Shown here: one piece after another, positions 14,531-21,105 of the stretch
Layout: the number at the start of each line of letters is the position of its first letter
Position numbering within the stretch: position 1 is the stretch's first letter
Source: Wenzhouxiangella sp.
GTDB lineage: Bacteria; Pseudomonadota; Gammaproteobacteria; Xanthomonadales; Wenzhouxiangellaceae
Reading direction: 5' to 3'
DNA length: 22,471 bases
Assembly (NCBI GenBank): GCA_007123575.1
Contig: SKKV01000062.1
Location: 1 to 22,471 of the forward strand
Notes under the pieces: generated by a model
Databases searched by the model: none
What the model saw: only the letters and a program-made list of their open reading frames with translations
What the model was told of the DNA's origin: nothing
Made by a program: the position numbers and the translations under genes

Positions 14531-14976
14531 CCCAGCGCCTCGATCGCCTCGATCAGTTCTTCTTTGCTGCGCCGGAACAGGGCGACAGCTTCGACATGGC
14601 GATAGCGGATGCGTCCGTCCTCATCAACCAAGAAAACACCTCGCTTCATGCCAATCAATGCCTTGCAACCGTATTTGGTTGCGACCTCAAGCTGCGGGTC
14701 GCTCAGCAAGGTAAACGGCAACTGGTGGCGATCACGGAACTCCCGGTGCGATTCGGCACCGTCGGGACTGATGCCGACGACCGTCACGTTCAGGCCGGCA
14801 AATGCCTCAATTCCATCACGATAATCACACAATTGGCGCGTGCAAACCGGCGTGTCATCGCCGGGGTAGAACACCAGCAACAGGCGCTGACCGCGTTGTT
14901 CAGACAGGCTGAAGGTATTGCCATCAGCATCTTTTAACGAAAAATTTGGCGCAAAATCATTAGGGTCTGCAGGCAT
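14527..14976 (-). CDS. bcp: Thioredoxin-dependent peroxiredoxin, Bcp/PrxQ type
   Basis: Reduces hydrogen peroxide and organic or lipid hydroperoxides using thioredoxin. The 149-residue product has DFAPNFSLKDADG at the N terminus, then LLVFYPGDDTPVCTRQLCDY with peroxidatic Cys45 and resolving Cys50 five residues later, the arrangement of atypical 2-Cys PrxQ proteins. GISPDGAESHREF and KRGVFLVDEDGRIR are further family blocks. The frame extends to a GTG at 15027, but ATG at 14976 gives the normal length. It has no Shine-Dalgarno; a TATAGT box ends nine bases upstream, suggesting a leaderless or very short-leader mRNA. The stop overlaps the FFLEELY gene by four bases. Confidence 0.9.
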   Translation of the reverse strand: MPADPNDFAPNFSLKDADGNTFSLSEQRGQRLLLVFYPGDDTPVCTRQLCDYRDGIEAFAGLNVTVVGISPDGAESHREFRDRHQLPFTLLSDPQLEVATKYGCKALIGMKRGVFLVDEDGRIRYRHVEAVALFRRSKEELIEAIEALG

Positions 14977-14985
14977 TTTAAAAGT

Positions 14986-14991
14986 ACTATA
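14986..14991 (-). promoter_or_regulatory. Putative -10 box of bcp
   Basis: TATAGT on the minus strand (14991-14986) matches five of six -10 bases and ends nine bases before the chosen bcp ATG. No good -35 was found at 16-18 bases. If used, the transcript would begin at or very near the start codon. Confidence 0.35.
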
Positions 14992-15050
14992 AGGATTAGG
15001 GGGTTCTAAAGTTTCGACGGAGATCACGGCACGGGTGTCGCTGCCTCGCC

Positions 15051-15056
15051 TATAAT
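15051..15056 (+). promoter_or_regulatory. Putative -10 box of the patatin gene
   Basis: TATAAT is a perfect -10 hexamer in GC-rich surroundings, 12 bases before the first ATG of the patatin gene. No consensus -35 lies at the right distance, so an activator or an extended contact may be needed. Transcription would start near 15063, giving a leader of only a few bases if the 15069 start is right. Confidence 0.45.
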
Positions 15057-15068
15057 AAGTGATGGTCG

Positions 15069-16343
15069 ATGGCCTCGATCACAACGCCTACTGACGCTAC
15101 ACAGGACCCAGAAAACACGATGCTCAAACTGACCGCTGCCAACCAGCCAGACAAGGATCGCACTCGCCCCAGGATCGGGCTGGCGATTGCTGGTGGCGGA
15201 CCGTTGGGTGCAATTTACGAGCTAGGCGCGTTGCAAGCCCTGGACGAGGCCATTGACGGCATTCACATGCACGATCTTGACGTCTATGTTGGCGTCAGTT
15301 CCGGATCATTTCTCACCGCCAGCCTGGCCAATCAGGTGACGGCCACTCAAATGAGCCGAATCTTCATCAACAACCCGAATGCCGAATTCGCTTTCCAGCC
15401 GGAGCTTTTTCTGAAGCCAGCTTTCGGCGAATACGGCGACAGGCTGCGGAACATCCCGGCGGTGGTTTTCCAAATCCTCGGTGAAGCGATCCGGCATCCG
15501 ACCAGACTGGCTCAGATCGAGAGCCTAGACGGGCTAGCGAGACTGATCCCTACCGGTCTGTTCGACAATCACATGATCGAGCGATTTCTGGCAAAGGTGC
15601 TTTCACGCGACGGGCGCACCAACGATTTTCGAGATCTACAGGGAAAACTGCGCATCGTTGCGGTTGAACTAGACACTGGCCAGGCGGTGCGTTTCGGCGA
15701 ACCAGGGCTTGACCACGTTCCAATTTCGCGTGCGGTCCAGGCCTCGGCCGCGCTGCCAGGGCTCTATCCACCCGTGGAAATCGAGGGCCGGCTTTACGTC
15801 GATGGTGCCTTGCGCCGTACCTTGCATGCGTCGGTAGCCCTGAAGGCAGGGGCAGACTTGCTGATTGCGGTCAATCCACTCGTCCCCTATGATGCCGACG
15901 GCGTCAAGGCCAATGGCAAGGCCCAGAGCCGTATGGTTCGCGGCGGTCTTCCCACCGTGCTGTCACAAACTTTCCGCGCGCTGATCCAATCACGGATGCA
16001 GGTCGGCATGGCCAAGTACGAAAAAGACTTTCCCAGCGCCGGCATGATGCTGATTGAACCGGATCGCAACGACGAGCAAATGTTCTTCGCCAACATCTTC
16101 AGCTACGCATCACGCACCGAGCTGGTCGAGCATGCCTATGCGAGAACCCGCGCAGATCTTCTGGCACGCGCAGATGAGCTGGAGCCATTCCTGGAAACTT
16201 ACGGCTTGGGCCTTAACCGATCACTGCTGGAAGCCGAACGTAAGTTCGCCGACGCGCTGGCTGCCGAGCCACCGTATCTCGCTCCTGTCGGCAACTCGCT
16301 GGCCCGCAACCTGGACCGCCTCGAGCGCTTGATGCGCGACTGA
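15069..16343 (+). CDS. Patatin-like phospholipase/lipid hydrolase
   Basis: A 424-residue acyl hydrolase with a Ser-Asp dyad. The oxyanion loop AGGGPLGAIYELGAL lies near residues 41-55, the nucleophile elbow GVSSG places Ser77 as nucleophile, and LYVDGALR provides the catalytic Asp245 in the expected DGA/G motif. The length exceeds the bare patatin domain because of a C-terminal extension of about 100 residues containing DLLARADELEPFLE and a helical tail. No signal peptide is evident. Two starts are possible: ATG at 15069, just after a TATAAT, or ATG at 15120 with a distant AGGA. It diverges from bcp and converges on the fatty acyl-CoA reductase gene, so a role in releasing acyl chains from membrane or storage lipid is plausible but inferred. 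Confidence 0.85.
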   Translation: MASITTPTDATQDPENTMLKLTAANQPDKDRTRPRIGLAIAGGGPLGAIYELGALQALDEAIDGIHMHDLDVYVGVSSGSFLTASLANQVTATQMSRIFINNPNAEFAFQPELFLKPAFGEYGDRLRNIPAVVFQILGEAIRHPTRLAQIESLDGLARLIPTGLFDNHMIERFLAKVLSRDGRTNDFRDLQGKLRIVAVELDTGQAVRFGEPGLDHVPISRAVQASAALPGLYPPVEIEGRLYVDGALRRTLHASVALKAGADLLIAVNPLVPYDADGVKANGKAQSRMVRGGLPTVLSQTFRALIQSRMQVGMAKYEKDFPSAGMMLIEPDRNDEQMFFANIFSYASRTELVEHAYARTRADLLARADELEPFLETYGLGLNRSLLEAERKFADALAAEPPYLAPVGNSLARNLDRLERLMRD

Positions 16344-16357
16344 CCACCTGATCCGGC

Positions 16358-16378
16358 GGCGGCCACACACTGGCCGCC
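16358..16378. terminator. Hairpin between convergent patatin and reductase genes
   Basis: GGCGGCC (16358-16364) pairs perfectly with GGCCGCC (16372-16378) around a seven-base loop, 15 bases after the patatin stop. Neither strand has a following T-run, so it is a possible bidirectional transcription end or mRNA 3' cap rather than a canonical terminator. Confidence 0.4.
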
Positions 16379-16405
16379 ACCTTGGCAAAACCAGCCGCCC
16401 CCGAC

Positions 16406-18394
16406 CTACCAGTGAATACCACGCATCAGTGAGGCAAACGCCACCTGTTCCTGCGTGGGCTGATCGTCCTTGCCCAGCTTCTCGCCCTTGGCCGCAGCCG
16501 AATCGGGGAACATGCGGAAGGCCGAATTCATTACGATTTCCGAGATCTTGGGCGCCACGGCATGCAGGACCTGGGCAAAAATACCCAAGCGCGTGGCAAT
16601 GCGCTGGGGACGGAAAATAACAGCCTGCTTGACCATATCTGCGGCATCTTCCGGCGTGATGGTCGGCACCGATTCGTAGATCTTGGTTGGCGCAATCATC
16701 GGCGTGCGTACCAGCGGCATGTTGATCGTGGTGAAGGAAATGCCGGTATCATTGAACTCCGAGGCAGCGCAGCGCGAAAATGCGTCCAGCGCCGCTTTCG
16801 ATGCCACGTAAGCCGAAAATCTCGGCGCGTTGGTCAAAACTCCAATTGAAGAAATATTGATCACCTGGCCGCGGCGCTGTTTGCTCATGGCTGGCAAAAA
16901 GCCCATGATCATTTTCAAAGCCCCAAAGTAATTGAGCTGCATGCAGCGCTCGAAGTCGTGGAATCGATCGTAGGACAGGGCAATGGAACGGCGGATGGAA
17001 CGGCCAGCGTTATTGACCAGGACATCAACCGTCCCGCGTTCCTTCAGCACCAGCTCGCACAAGCGCTCGATATCCTTCATGTCGGCCAGATCGCAGGTGT
17101 AGGCAAAGGCCTTGCCGCCAGAAGCCTCGATTTCGGCCTTGGTCTCCAGCAGAGCTTCTTCGCCCCGGGCCACGATGATCACGTTCGCGCCCGCCTCGCC
17201 CATCATCAATGCCGTGGCCTTCCCGATTCCGGACGATGCCCCGGTAATCAGCACGTTGCGGTCACGCACCTGCCCCGACAGGGAACGGTCGATGAACAGT
17301 TCCGGATCCAGATGCCGCTCCCAGTAGTCCCAAAGCACCCAGGCGTAGGTATCCAGGGACGGTACCTTGATGCCCGAGCCCTTCAGAGCGCGTTCGGTTT
17401 CCCGGGTATCGAACTTGGTTGGATAGTTGAAAAAGCTGAGCATGTCTTTCGGGATACCGAGATCGCCCAGCACCTGTTTGATGATTCGGCGAACCGGGGG
17501 CAGCATTCCCAAACCCTGCTTGACCGGCGCTGGAATGAAGGAAAACAAGCGCGCATCGACTCGCATCGACATCAGCGGCGCATGCGCAGCCTCGGCAAAC
17601 AGGTTCATCACCTCACCGATCCGCTTGGGATTCGGATCAGTCAGGTGAAAACATTGCCCGTCTAGCTTGGGCTTGTGGGCGATGTGGTCCATGGCTGCAG
17701 CCACAAAGTCCACCGGCACCAGGTTGATCCGGCCACCCTCCAGTCCTAGCGTGGGCACCCAGGGCGGCAGCATGCGGCGCATCTTCTGAATCAGCTTGAA
17801 AAAGTAGTACGGGCCATCAATCTTGTCGATTTCACCGGTCTTGGAATGACCGACCACGATGCCTGGGCGATAAACCCGCCAGGGAATATTGCACTGCCTG
17901 CGCACCAGCCCTTCCGAATCGTGCTTGGTGCGAAAATACGGGTGCTGCAGTCCGGTCGCCTCCTCGAACATGTCCTCTCGGAAAGTGCCCTGGTAGAGTC
18001 CAGCCGCCGCAATCGAGGAGGTATGGTGGAAACAGCCAGCCTTGATGGCTTCTGCAAACTGGATCGCGTGCCTTGTGCCATCGATGTTGGCCGCCTGATT
18101 GGCATCGGCATCGGCCGAGATGTCATAGATGGCAGCGAGATGGAATAAATGCTTGACCTTGCCGCGAAGTTGCTCAGTGTCAGCCTCGGAAACGCCAAGT
18201 TTGACCTTGGTGAGGTCCCCGCTGATCGCGACGATGCGCTTGGCCTGGTCTGACCAGCGCTCGCTGACCAGGGCGTTGAACTTCTTTTTCGACCCCCGTC
18301 GCACGAGGACGTAGATCGTTCCCTTGCGCTTGAGCAGATGGTCGATTAGATTCCGCCCGATAAATCCGGTCCCTCCGGTCACGAAATAGCTCAT
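16406..18394 (-). CDS. Bifunctional fatty acyl-CoA reductase (two-domain SDR, alcohol-forming)
   Basis: A 662-residue two-domain enzyme that by family reduces acyl-CoA through fatty aldehyde to fatty alcohol with NADPH. The N-terminal extended SDR domain begins YFVTGGTGFIGRNL and has YFRTK as its YxxxK site, with RPGIVVGHSKTGE and GRINLVPVDFVA. The C-terminal classical SDR starts near residue 380 with LITGASSGIGKAT and has NNAGRSIRR, ISSIGV and YVASK (YxxxK). Architecture, length and many segments (YWERHLDPELF, MIAPTKIYESVPT, final MRGIHW) match the Marinobacter wax-ester reductase as recalled. The frame is open to 18949, but ATG at 18394 has GGAG at nine bases and starts the Rossmann fold; upstream codons are antisense to the acyl-CoA-binding gene. 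Divergent from that gene. Confidence 0.92.
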   Translation of the reverse strand: MSYFVTGGTGFIGRNLIDHLLKRKGTIYVLVRRGSKKKFNALVSERWSDQAKRIVAISGDLTKVKLGVSEADTEQLRGKVKHLFHLAAIYDISADADANQAANIDGTRHAIQFAEAIKAGCFHHTSSIAAAGLYQGTFREDMFEEATGLQHPYFRTKHDSEGLVRRQCNIPWRVYRPGIVVGHSKTGEIDKIDGPYYFFKLIQKMRRMLPPWVPTLGLEGGRINLVPVDFVAAAMDHIAHKPKLDGQCFHLTDPNPKRIGEVMNLFAEAAHAPLMSMRVDARLFSFIPAPVKQGLGMLPPVRRIIKQVLGDLGIPKDMLSFFNYPTKFDTRETERALKGSGIKVPSLDTYAWVLWDYWERHLDPELFIDRSLSGQVRDRNVLITGASSGIGKATALMMGEAGANVIIVARGEEALLETKAEIEASGGKAFAYTCDLADMKDIERLCELVLKERGTVDVLVNNAGRSIRRSIALSYDRFHDFERCMQLNYFGALKMIMGFLPAMSKQRRGQVINISSIGVLTNAPRFSAYVASKAALDAFSRCAASEFNDTGISFTTINMPLVRTPMIAPTKIYESVPTITPEDAADMVKQAVIFRPQRIATRLGIFAQVLHAVAPKISEIVMNSAFRMFPDSAAAKGEKLGKDDQPTQEQVAFASLMRGIHW

Positions 18395-18475
18395 GCCTGT
18401 TTTCTCCGACAAGTTGATGATCAGCCCATAAGATACCGCCACACGGCCGATAGCGCCACCGGCTTCGACTACTGA

Positions 18476-18504
18476 TTGACCCGTCGGCAGCCCCATGCTA
18501 GAAA
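18476..18504 (+). promoter_or_regulatory. Sigma-70 promoter of the acyl-CoA-binding protein gene
   Basis: TTGACC (18476-18481) and TAGAAA (18499-18504) are separated by exactly 17 bases. The start of transcription would fall near 18511, leaving a leader of about 40 bases. The 156-base divergent region is shared with the reductase gene, whose own promoter I could not place with confidence. Confidence 0.6.
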
Positions 18505-18550
18505 TACGCTCAGACGAAAACCTTAACGACAACGACAAGAGAAAACCACG

Positions 18551-18808
18551 ATGAGTGATTTGAACACCCGCTTCAAACAGGCCGCAGACGATGCCCAACA
18601 GTTGCCCGAGCGCCCTGACAACGACACCATGCTTTCCTTGTACGCGCTCTACAAGCAGGGCTCCCAGGGCGACGTTTCCGGAGATAAGCCCGGTTTCTTC
18701 GACTTTGTCGGCGTGGCCAAGTACGAAGCCTGGGAAAAGCGCAAGGGCATGGCCGAGGACGAAGCCAAGGAGGAGTACATCAAGCTTGTCGAGTCTCTGA
18801 AGGGATAA
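18551..18808 (+). CDS. Acyl-CoA-binding protein (ACBP)
   Basis: An 85-residue cytosolic protein of the size of single-domain ACBPs, which hold long-chain acyl-CoA in a four-helix bundle. Family landmarks appear in order: RFKQAADDAQQLPERPDN, MLSLYALYKQGSQGD, PGFFDFVGVAKYEAWEKRKG and EEYIKLVESLKG. The helix-2 Tyr/Lys pair, the Lys in AKYEAW and the late Tyr correspond to the usual acyl-CoA contacts. It has a good promoter and an AAGAG-like site before ATG. It diverges from the fatty acyl-CoA reductase and is followed after 22 bases by a TetR regulator. ACBPs are universal in eukaryotes but patchy in bacteria; here a role in delivering acyl-CoA to reductase and acyltransferase is inferred from position. 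Confidence 0.92.
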   Translation: MSDLNTRFKQAADDAQQLPERPDNDTMLSLYALYKQGSQGDVSGDKPGFFDFVGVAKYEAWEKRKGMAEDEAKEEYIKLVESLKG

Positions 18809-18827
18809 GCAGCCAGGAGCCGGCTGC
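18809..18827 (+). promoter_or_regulatory. Hairpin presenting the tetR ribosome-binding site in its loop
   Basis: GCAGCC (18809-18814) pairs perfectly with GGCTGC (18822-18827), and the seven-base loop is AGGAGCC, containing the AGGAG Shine-Dalgarno for the ATG at 18831. It begins on the base after the acyl-CoA-binding protein stop. The stem would place the site in an exposed loop and shorten its effective distance to the start codon. Confidence 0.4.
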
Positions 18828-18830
18828 CTC

Positions 18831-19460
18831 ATGGCCCGCAATACCCGCGAACGAATCATGGCCATTGCCCTTGCATTGTTCAATGCCGAGGGCGAGCCAA
18901 ACGTAACCACGAATCGCATCGCAGAAGAGCTGGAAATCAGCCCTGGCAATCTTCATTACCACTTCAGAACAAAATCGGACCTGATCGAGGCGCTGTTTTC
19001 CAGCTTCGAGCAGCGCATGCTCGAACTGCTGGCCACGCCCGACGAACGTCAGCCCGATATCGAGGACATCTGGCTTTTTTTGCATCTGTGCTTCGAAACG
19101 ATCGGTGATTTCCGCTTCATCTACCGTGACCTGACCGACCTTTGCGCCCGCCATCGCGGCCTGCACCAGCGCTTTCGCGGCATCCTCAATCTGTCGATGA
19201 ACACCGCCAGCGGCCTGATTACCGGACTGGCCGAGGCGGAGCAGCTAGATGCCAACGACCTTGAGGTATCCGCGCTGGTTCGCAATATCGTTCTGATCAG
19301 CACCTGCTGGCTGGCATTCGACCAGGTCATCGAGCGCGATGGAGAGGGCCGCCCTGATCGCGCCGTGTGGCAAGTCATGAGCCTGCTCAGCCCTTACTTG
19401 AGTGGCGATGCCCGAGATCAACTCACTGCCTTGGCCGCCCAGTATCAATCGGGCATGTAA
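18831..19460 (+). CDS. TetR/AcrR-family transcriptional regulator
   Basis: A 209-residue one-component regulator. Residues 1-55 form the TetR helix-turn-helix: TRERIMAIALALFNAEGEPN, VTTNRIAEELEISPGNLHYH and FRTKSDLIEALF. The C-terminal half is an all-helical ligand and dimer domain with IWLFLHLCFETIGDFRFIYR and DLCARHRGLHQRFRGIL, resembling a subgroup often found near fatty-acid or polyhydroxyalkanoate genes. It follows the acyl-CoA-binding gene by 22 bases on the same strand and is likely co-transcribed. By context it may sense an acyl-CoA or fatty acid and control the divergent reductase/ACBP region; no operator palindrome could be assigned there by eye. Confidence 0.85.
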   Translation: MARNTRERIMAIALALFNAEGEPNVTTNRIAEELEISPGNLHYHFRTKSDLIEALFSSFEQRMLELLATPDERQPDIEDIWLFLHLCFETIGDFRFIYRDLTDLCARHRGLHQRFRGILNLSMNTASGLITGLAEAEQLDANDLEVSALVRNIVLISTCWLAFDQVIERDGEGRPDRAVWQVMSLLSPYLSGDARDQLTALAAQYQSGM

Positions 19461-19482
19461 CCTGCCACTGACTTTTCCCCAT

Positions 19483-19512
19483 AAAAAAGGCCCGGATCTT
19501 TCGATCCGGGCC
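19483..19512 (-). terminator. Strong intrinsic terminator of the phasin gene
   Basis: GGCCCGGATC (19489-19498) and GATCCGGGCC (19503-19512) form a perfect ten-base stem with a four-base loop. On the minus strand it is followed by six T residues (19488-19483), the classic arrangement for the phasin transcript. On the plus strand the same hairpin follows tetR by 28 bases but lacks a T-run. Confidence 0.9.
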
Positions 19513-19518
19513 AAGGTC

Positions 19519-19553
19519 GCAGCCTCGCTAGGGCCGAGGGAAGCCCAGGCTGC
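19519..19553 (-). repeat. Second hairpin in the phasin 3' untranslated region
   Basis: GCAGCCT (19519-19525) pairs with AGGCTGC (19547-19553); inside it, after a five-base bulge, GGGC (19531-19534) pairs with GCCC (19543-19546). It lies between the phasin stop and its terminator, so the 3' untranslated region carries two tandem hairpins. Confidence 0.5.
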
Positions 19554-19573
19554 TTCGGGGTAGTCGTGAGCTG

Positions 19574-20146
19574 TCAGCTGGCCTTGGACTCAGCCTTGGC
19601 AGGTGACGCCTTGGCAGACGCAGGCTTGGCCGCAGCTGCTTCCTGCTTCTTGGCCAGGTCAGCGACGCGCTTGTTCAACTCGGCAACACGCTTGCTCAGC
19701 TCGTTGATTTCGTCAGAGGTCGGTACACCCAGGCGCGACAGGGCGCGGGCGACGCGCTGCTCGAACACTTTTTCGAGCTTGTCCCAGTTGGCCTGGGCAG
19801 ATTCGCGTACCTTGCCAACCCGGCTTTCTACGTCGCCTTTGACGCCGCCGACGGTGTCGGTTGCCATCTTGCGGCCCTTGCTCTCGAGCTTGGAGCCTTC
19901 GGCGACCAGCTTCTCGAACAGTTTGGCCGATTCCCCCAGCACCTTGCTGCGGGTGTCGTCGATAGCCTTGGTGCCCTGCTTGACGATCTTGCCGCCTTCA
20001 TCCTGGGCCAGCGCGAACGCGCCCAGGCCGGCCAGCCAGATTTCGTGGGCGTAGTCCTGAGCCTGGTTAACGGTTGACTTGCTGCTCGCAGTCTTCTTGG
20101 TCACTTTTTTCTTCGCGACTTTTTTCTTGGCGGTCTTCTTGCTCAT
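19574..20146 (-). CDS. Phasin-like granule-associated protein
   Basis: A 190-residue protein of the polyhydroxyalkanoate granule-associated (PhaI/PhaF-like) type. Residues 1-25 are very lysine-rich (KKTAKKKVAKKKVTKK). The phasin core follows, from YAHEIWLAGLGAFALAQDEG through an amphipathic helical stretch with KLFEKLVAEGSKLESKG. A heptad-like segment (INELSKRVAELNKRVADLA, about 145-165) should form a coiled coil for oligomerisation. The tail is Ala/Lys/Pro-rich (AAAAKPASAKASPAKAESKA), reminiscent of PhaF's nucleoid-binding repeats. ATG at 20146 has AGGAG at eight bases. No polyhydroxyalkanoate synthase is visible; flanking wax-ester genes raise the possibility that it coats lipid inclusions. 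Strong terminator downstream. Confidence 0.87.
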   Translation of the reverse strand: MSKKTAKKKVAKKKVTKKTASSKSTVNQAQDYAHEIWLAGLGAFALAQDEGGKIVKQGTKAIDDTRSKVLGESAKLFEKLVAEGSKLESKGRKMATDTVGGVKGDVESRVGKVRESAQANWDKLEKVFEQRVARALSRLGVPTSDEINELSKRVAELNKRVADLAKKQEAAAAKPASAKASPAKAESKAS

Positions 20147-20245
20147 GCTGATGTCTCCTGATGCTTGAATGTTTATGCTGACTCGGTGCTGTTCTTGACA
20201 GCTACGAGGGTTAAGATAGTCCCAGGTTCTAGAGCGGTCACACTA

Positions 20246-21079
20246 ATGATGGATACCAGCAACTGGACGGCTTTCCCCCATGACAGCAAGGCTTTTGATT
20301 ACTCCGGCGCAAAGCTGGCCAAGGCCTGGCCGGATCTGCATCAAGGCGACTGCGAACCGTTTCCGGACGCGGCCCGCATCGCCAGGCTAGATCCTTCGCA
20401 CGATGATCCAGAGGGTGCGGCCGAAGTGTTCGCCGATGCCTGGCGGGCATACCATGGCGGCGATTTCGCCCGTGCCGTTGACCTGGGCTTGAGCCTGGAC
20501 CTGATCGGTCACGCGGTAGTGAGCAAGGCCAGCGGCATTTATGCCGATTACCTGGAAGAAGACGACGATACCAAGCTGGCGATTTATTCCGCCGGAATCG
20601 AATGGGCAGAATCTGCCTGCAAAGCATTTCCCGATGACGCCAACGCTCACTACTTCCATGCCTTCCTGCTGGGCCGCTACAGCCAGTGCATCTCCGTGGG
20701 CAAGGCCTTGGCCCAGGGGGTGGGAGGAAAGATCAAGGCATCGCTGGAGAAAACCCTGAAGCTGGCTCCGCAACATGCCGAGGCACTGACGGCCATGGGG
20801 CTGTACCACGCCGAAATCATCGATAAGGTCGGCAAGCTGGTCGGATCAATGACTTACGGCGCCAGCGCCGACAAGGCGCTGGAATGTTTTGAACGGGCAC
20901 TGGAACTGACGCCTGACGCGCCGATTGCCAACCTGGAATACGGTAATGGCCTGTATCTGCTGTTCGGCGACAAACGCCTCGAAGAATCCAATGAAGCCTA
21001 CAACCGGGCCGCAGGGATGAAGCCAATCGACGCCATGCAGCTCCTGGACATCGAGTACGCCAAGGCGTCCATGGAATAA
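20246..21079 (+). CDS. TPR-repeat protein, cytoplasmic, function unknown
   Basis: A 277-residue protein without signal peptide. Tetratricopeptide-like helix pairs are seen from about residue 65 on: AAEVFADAWRAYHGGDFARAV, SLEKTLKLAPQHAEALTAMG and KALECFERALELTPDAPIAN, with the last matching the TPR consensus well, followed by ESNEAYNRAAGMKP. Such proteins usually serve as scaffolds. The frame is open back to an ATG at 20165, but the 27 extra residues lie in the divergent promoter region and look non-coding, so ATG at 20246 (or 20249) is preferred; no clear ribosome-binding site helps decide. It is divergent from the phasin and converges on the wax ester synthase gene with 26 bases between them. 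It may be an accessory of the lipid module, by location only. Confidence 0.75.
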   Translation: MMDTSNWTAFPHDSKAFDYSGAKLAKAWPDLHQGDCEPFPDAARIARLDPSHDDPEGAAEVFADAWRAYHGGDFARAVDLGLSLDLIGHAVVSKASGIYADYLEEDDDTKLAIYSAGIEWAESACKAFPDDANAHYFHAFLLGRYSQCISVGKALAQGVGGKIKASLEKTLKLAPQHAEALTAMGLYHAEIIDKVGKLVGSMTYGASADKALECFERALELTPDAPIANLEYGNGLYLLFGDKRLEESNEAYNRAAGMKPIDAMQLLDIEYAKASME

Positions 21080-21105
21080 CGTTTCCGAGAGCTAAAACCC
21101 ACCGG

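Noticed and set aside
18395..18949. N-terminal extension of the reductase frame of about 185 codons
   Set aside because: It runs antisense across the acyl-CoA-binding gene and its promoter, has no family-like sequence, and the Rossmann start with a ribosome-binding site lies at 18394.
19566..20054. Plus-strand Ser/Ala/Leu-rich frame opposite the phasin gene
   Set aside because: Its composition is explained by the antisense of Lys/Ala/Glu-rich phasin codons, and the minus-strand frame has a good ribosome-binding site and terminator.
20195..20222. TTGACA as -35 of the TPR gene
   Set aside because: No -10-like hexamer occurs at 16-18 bases; TAAGAT and GATAGT are too close.
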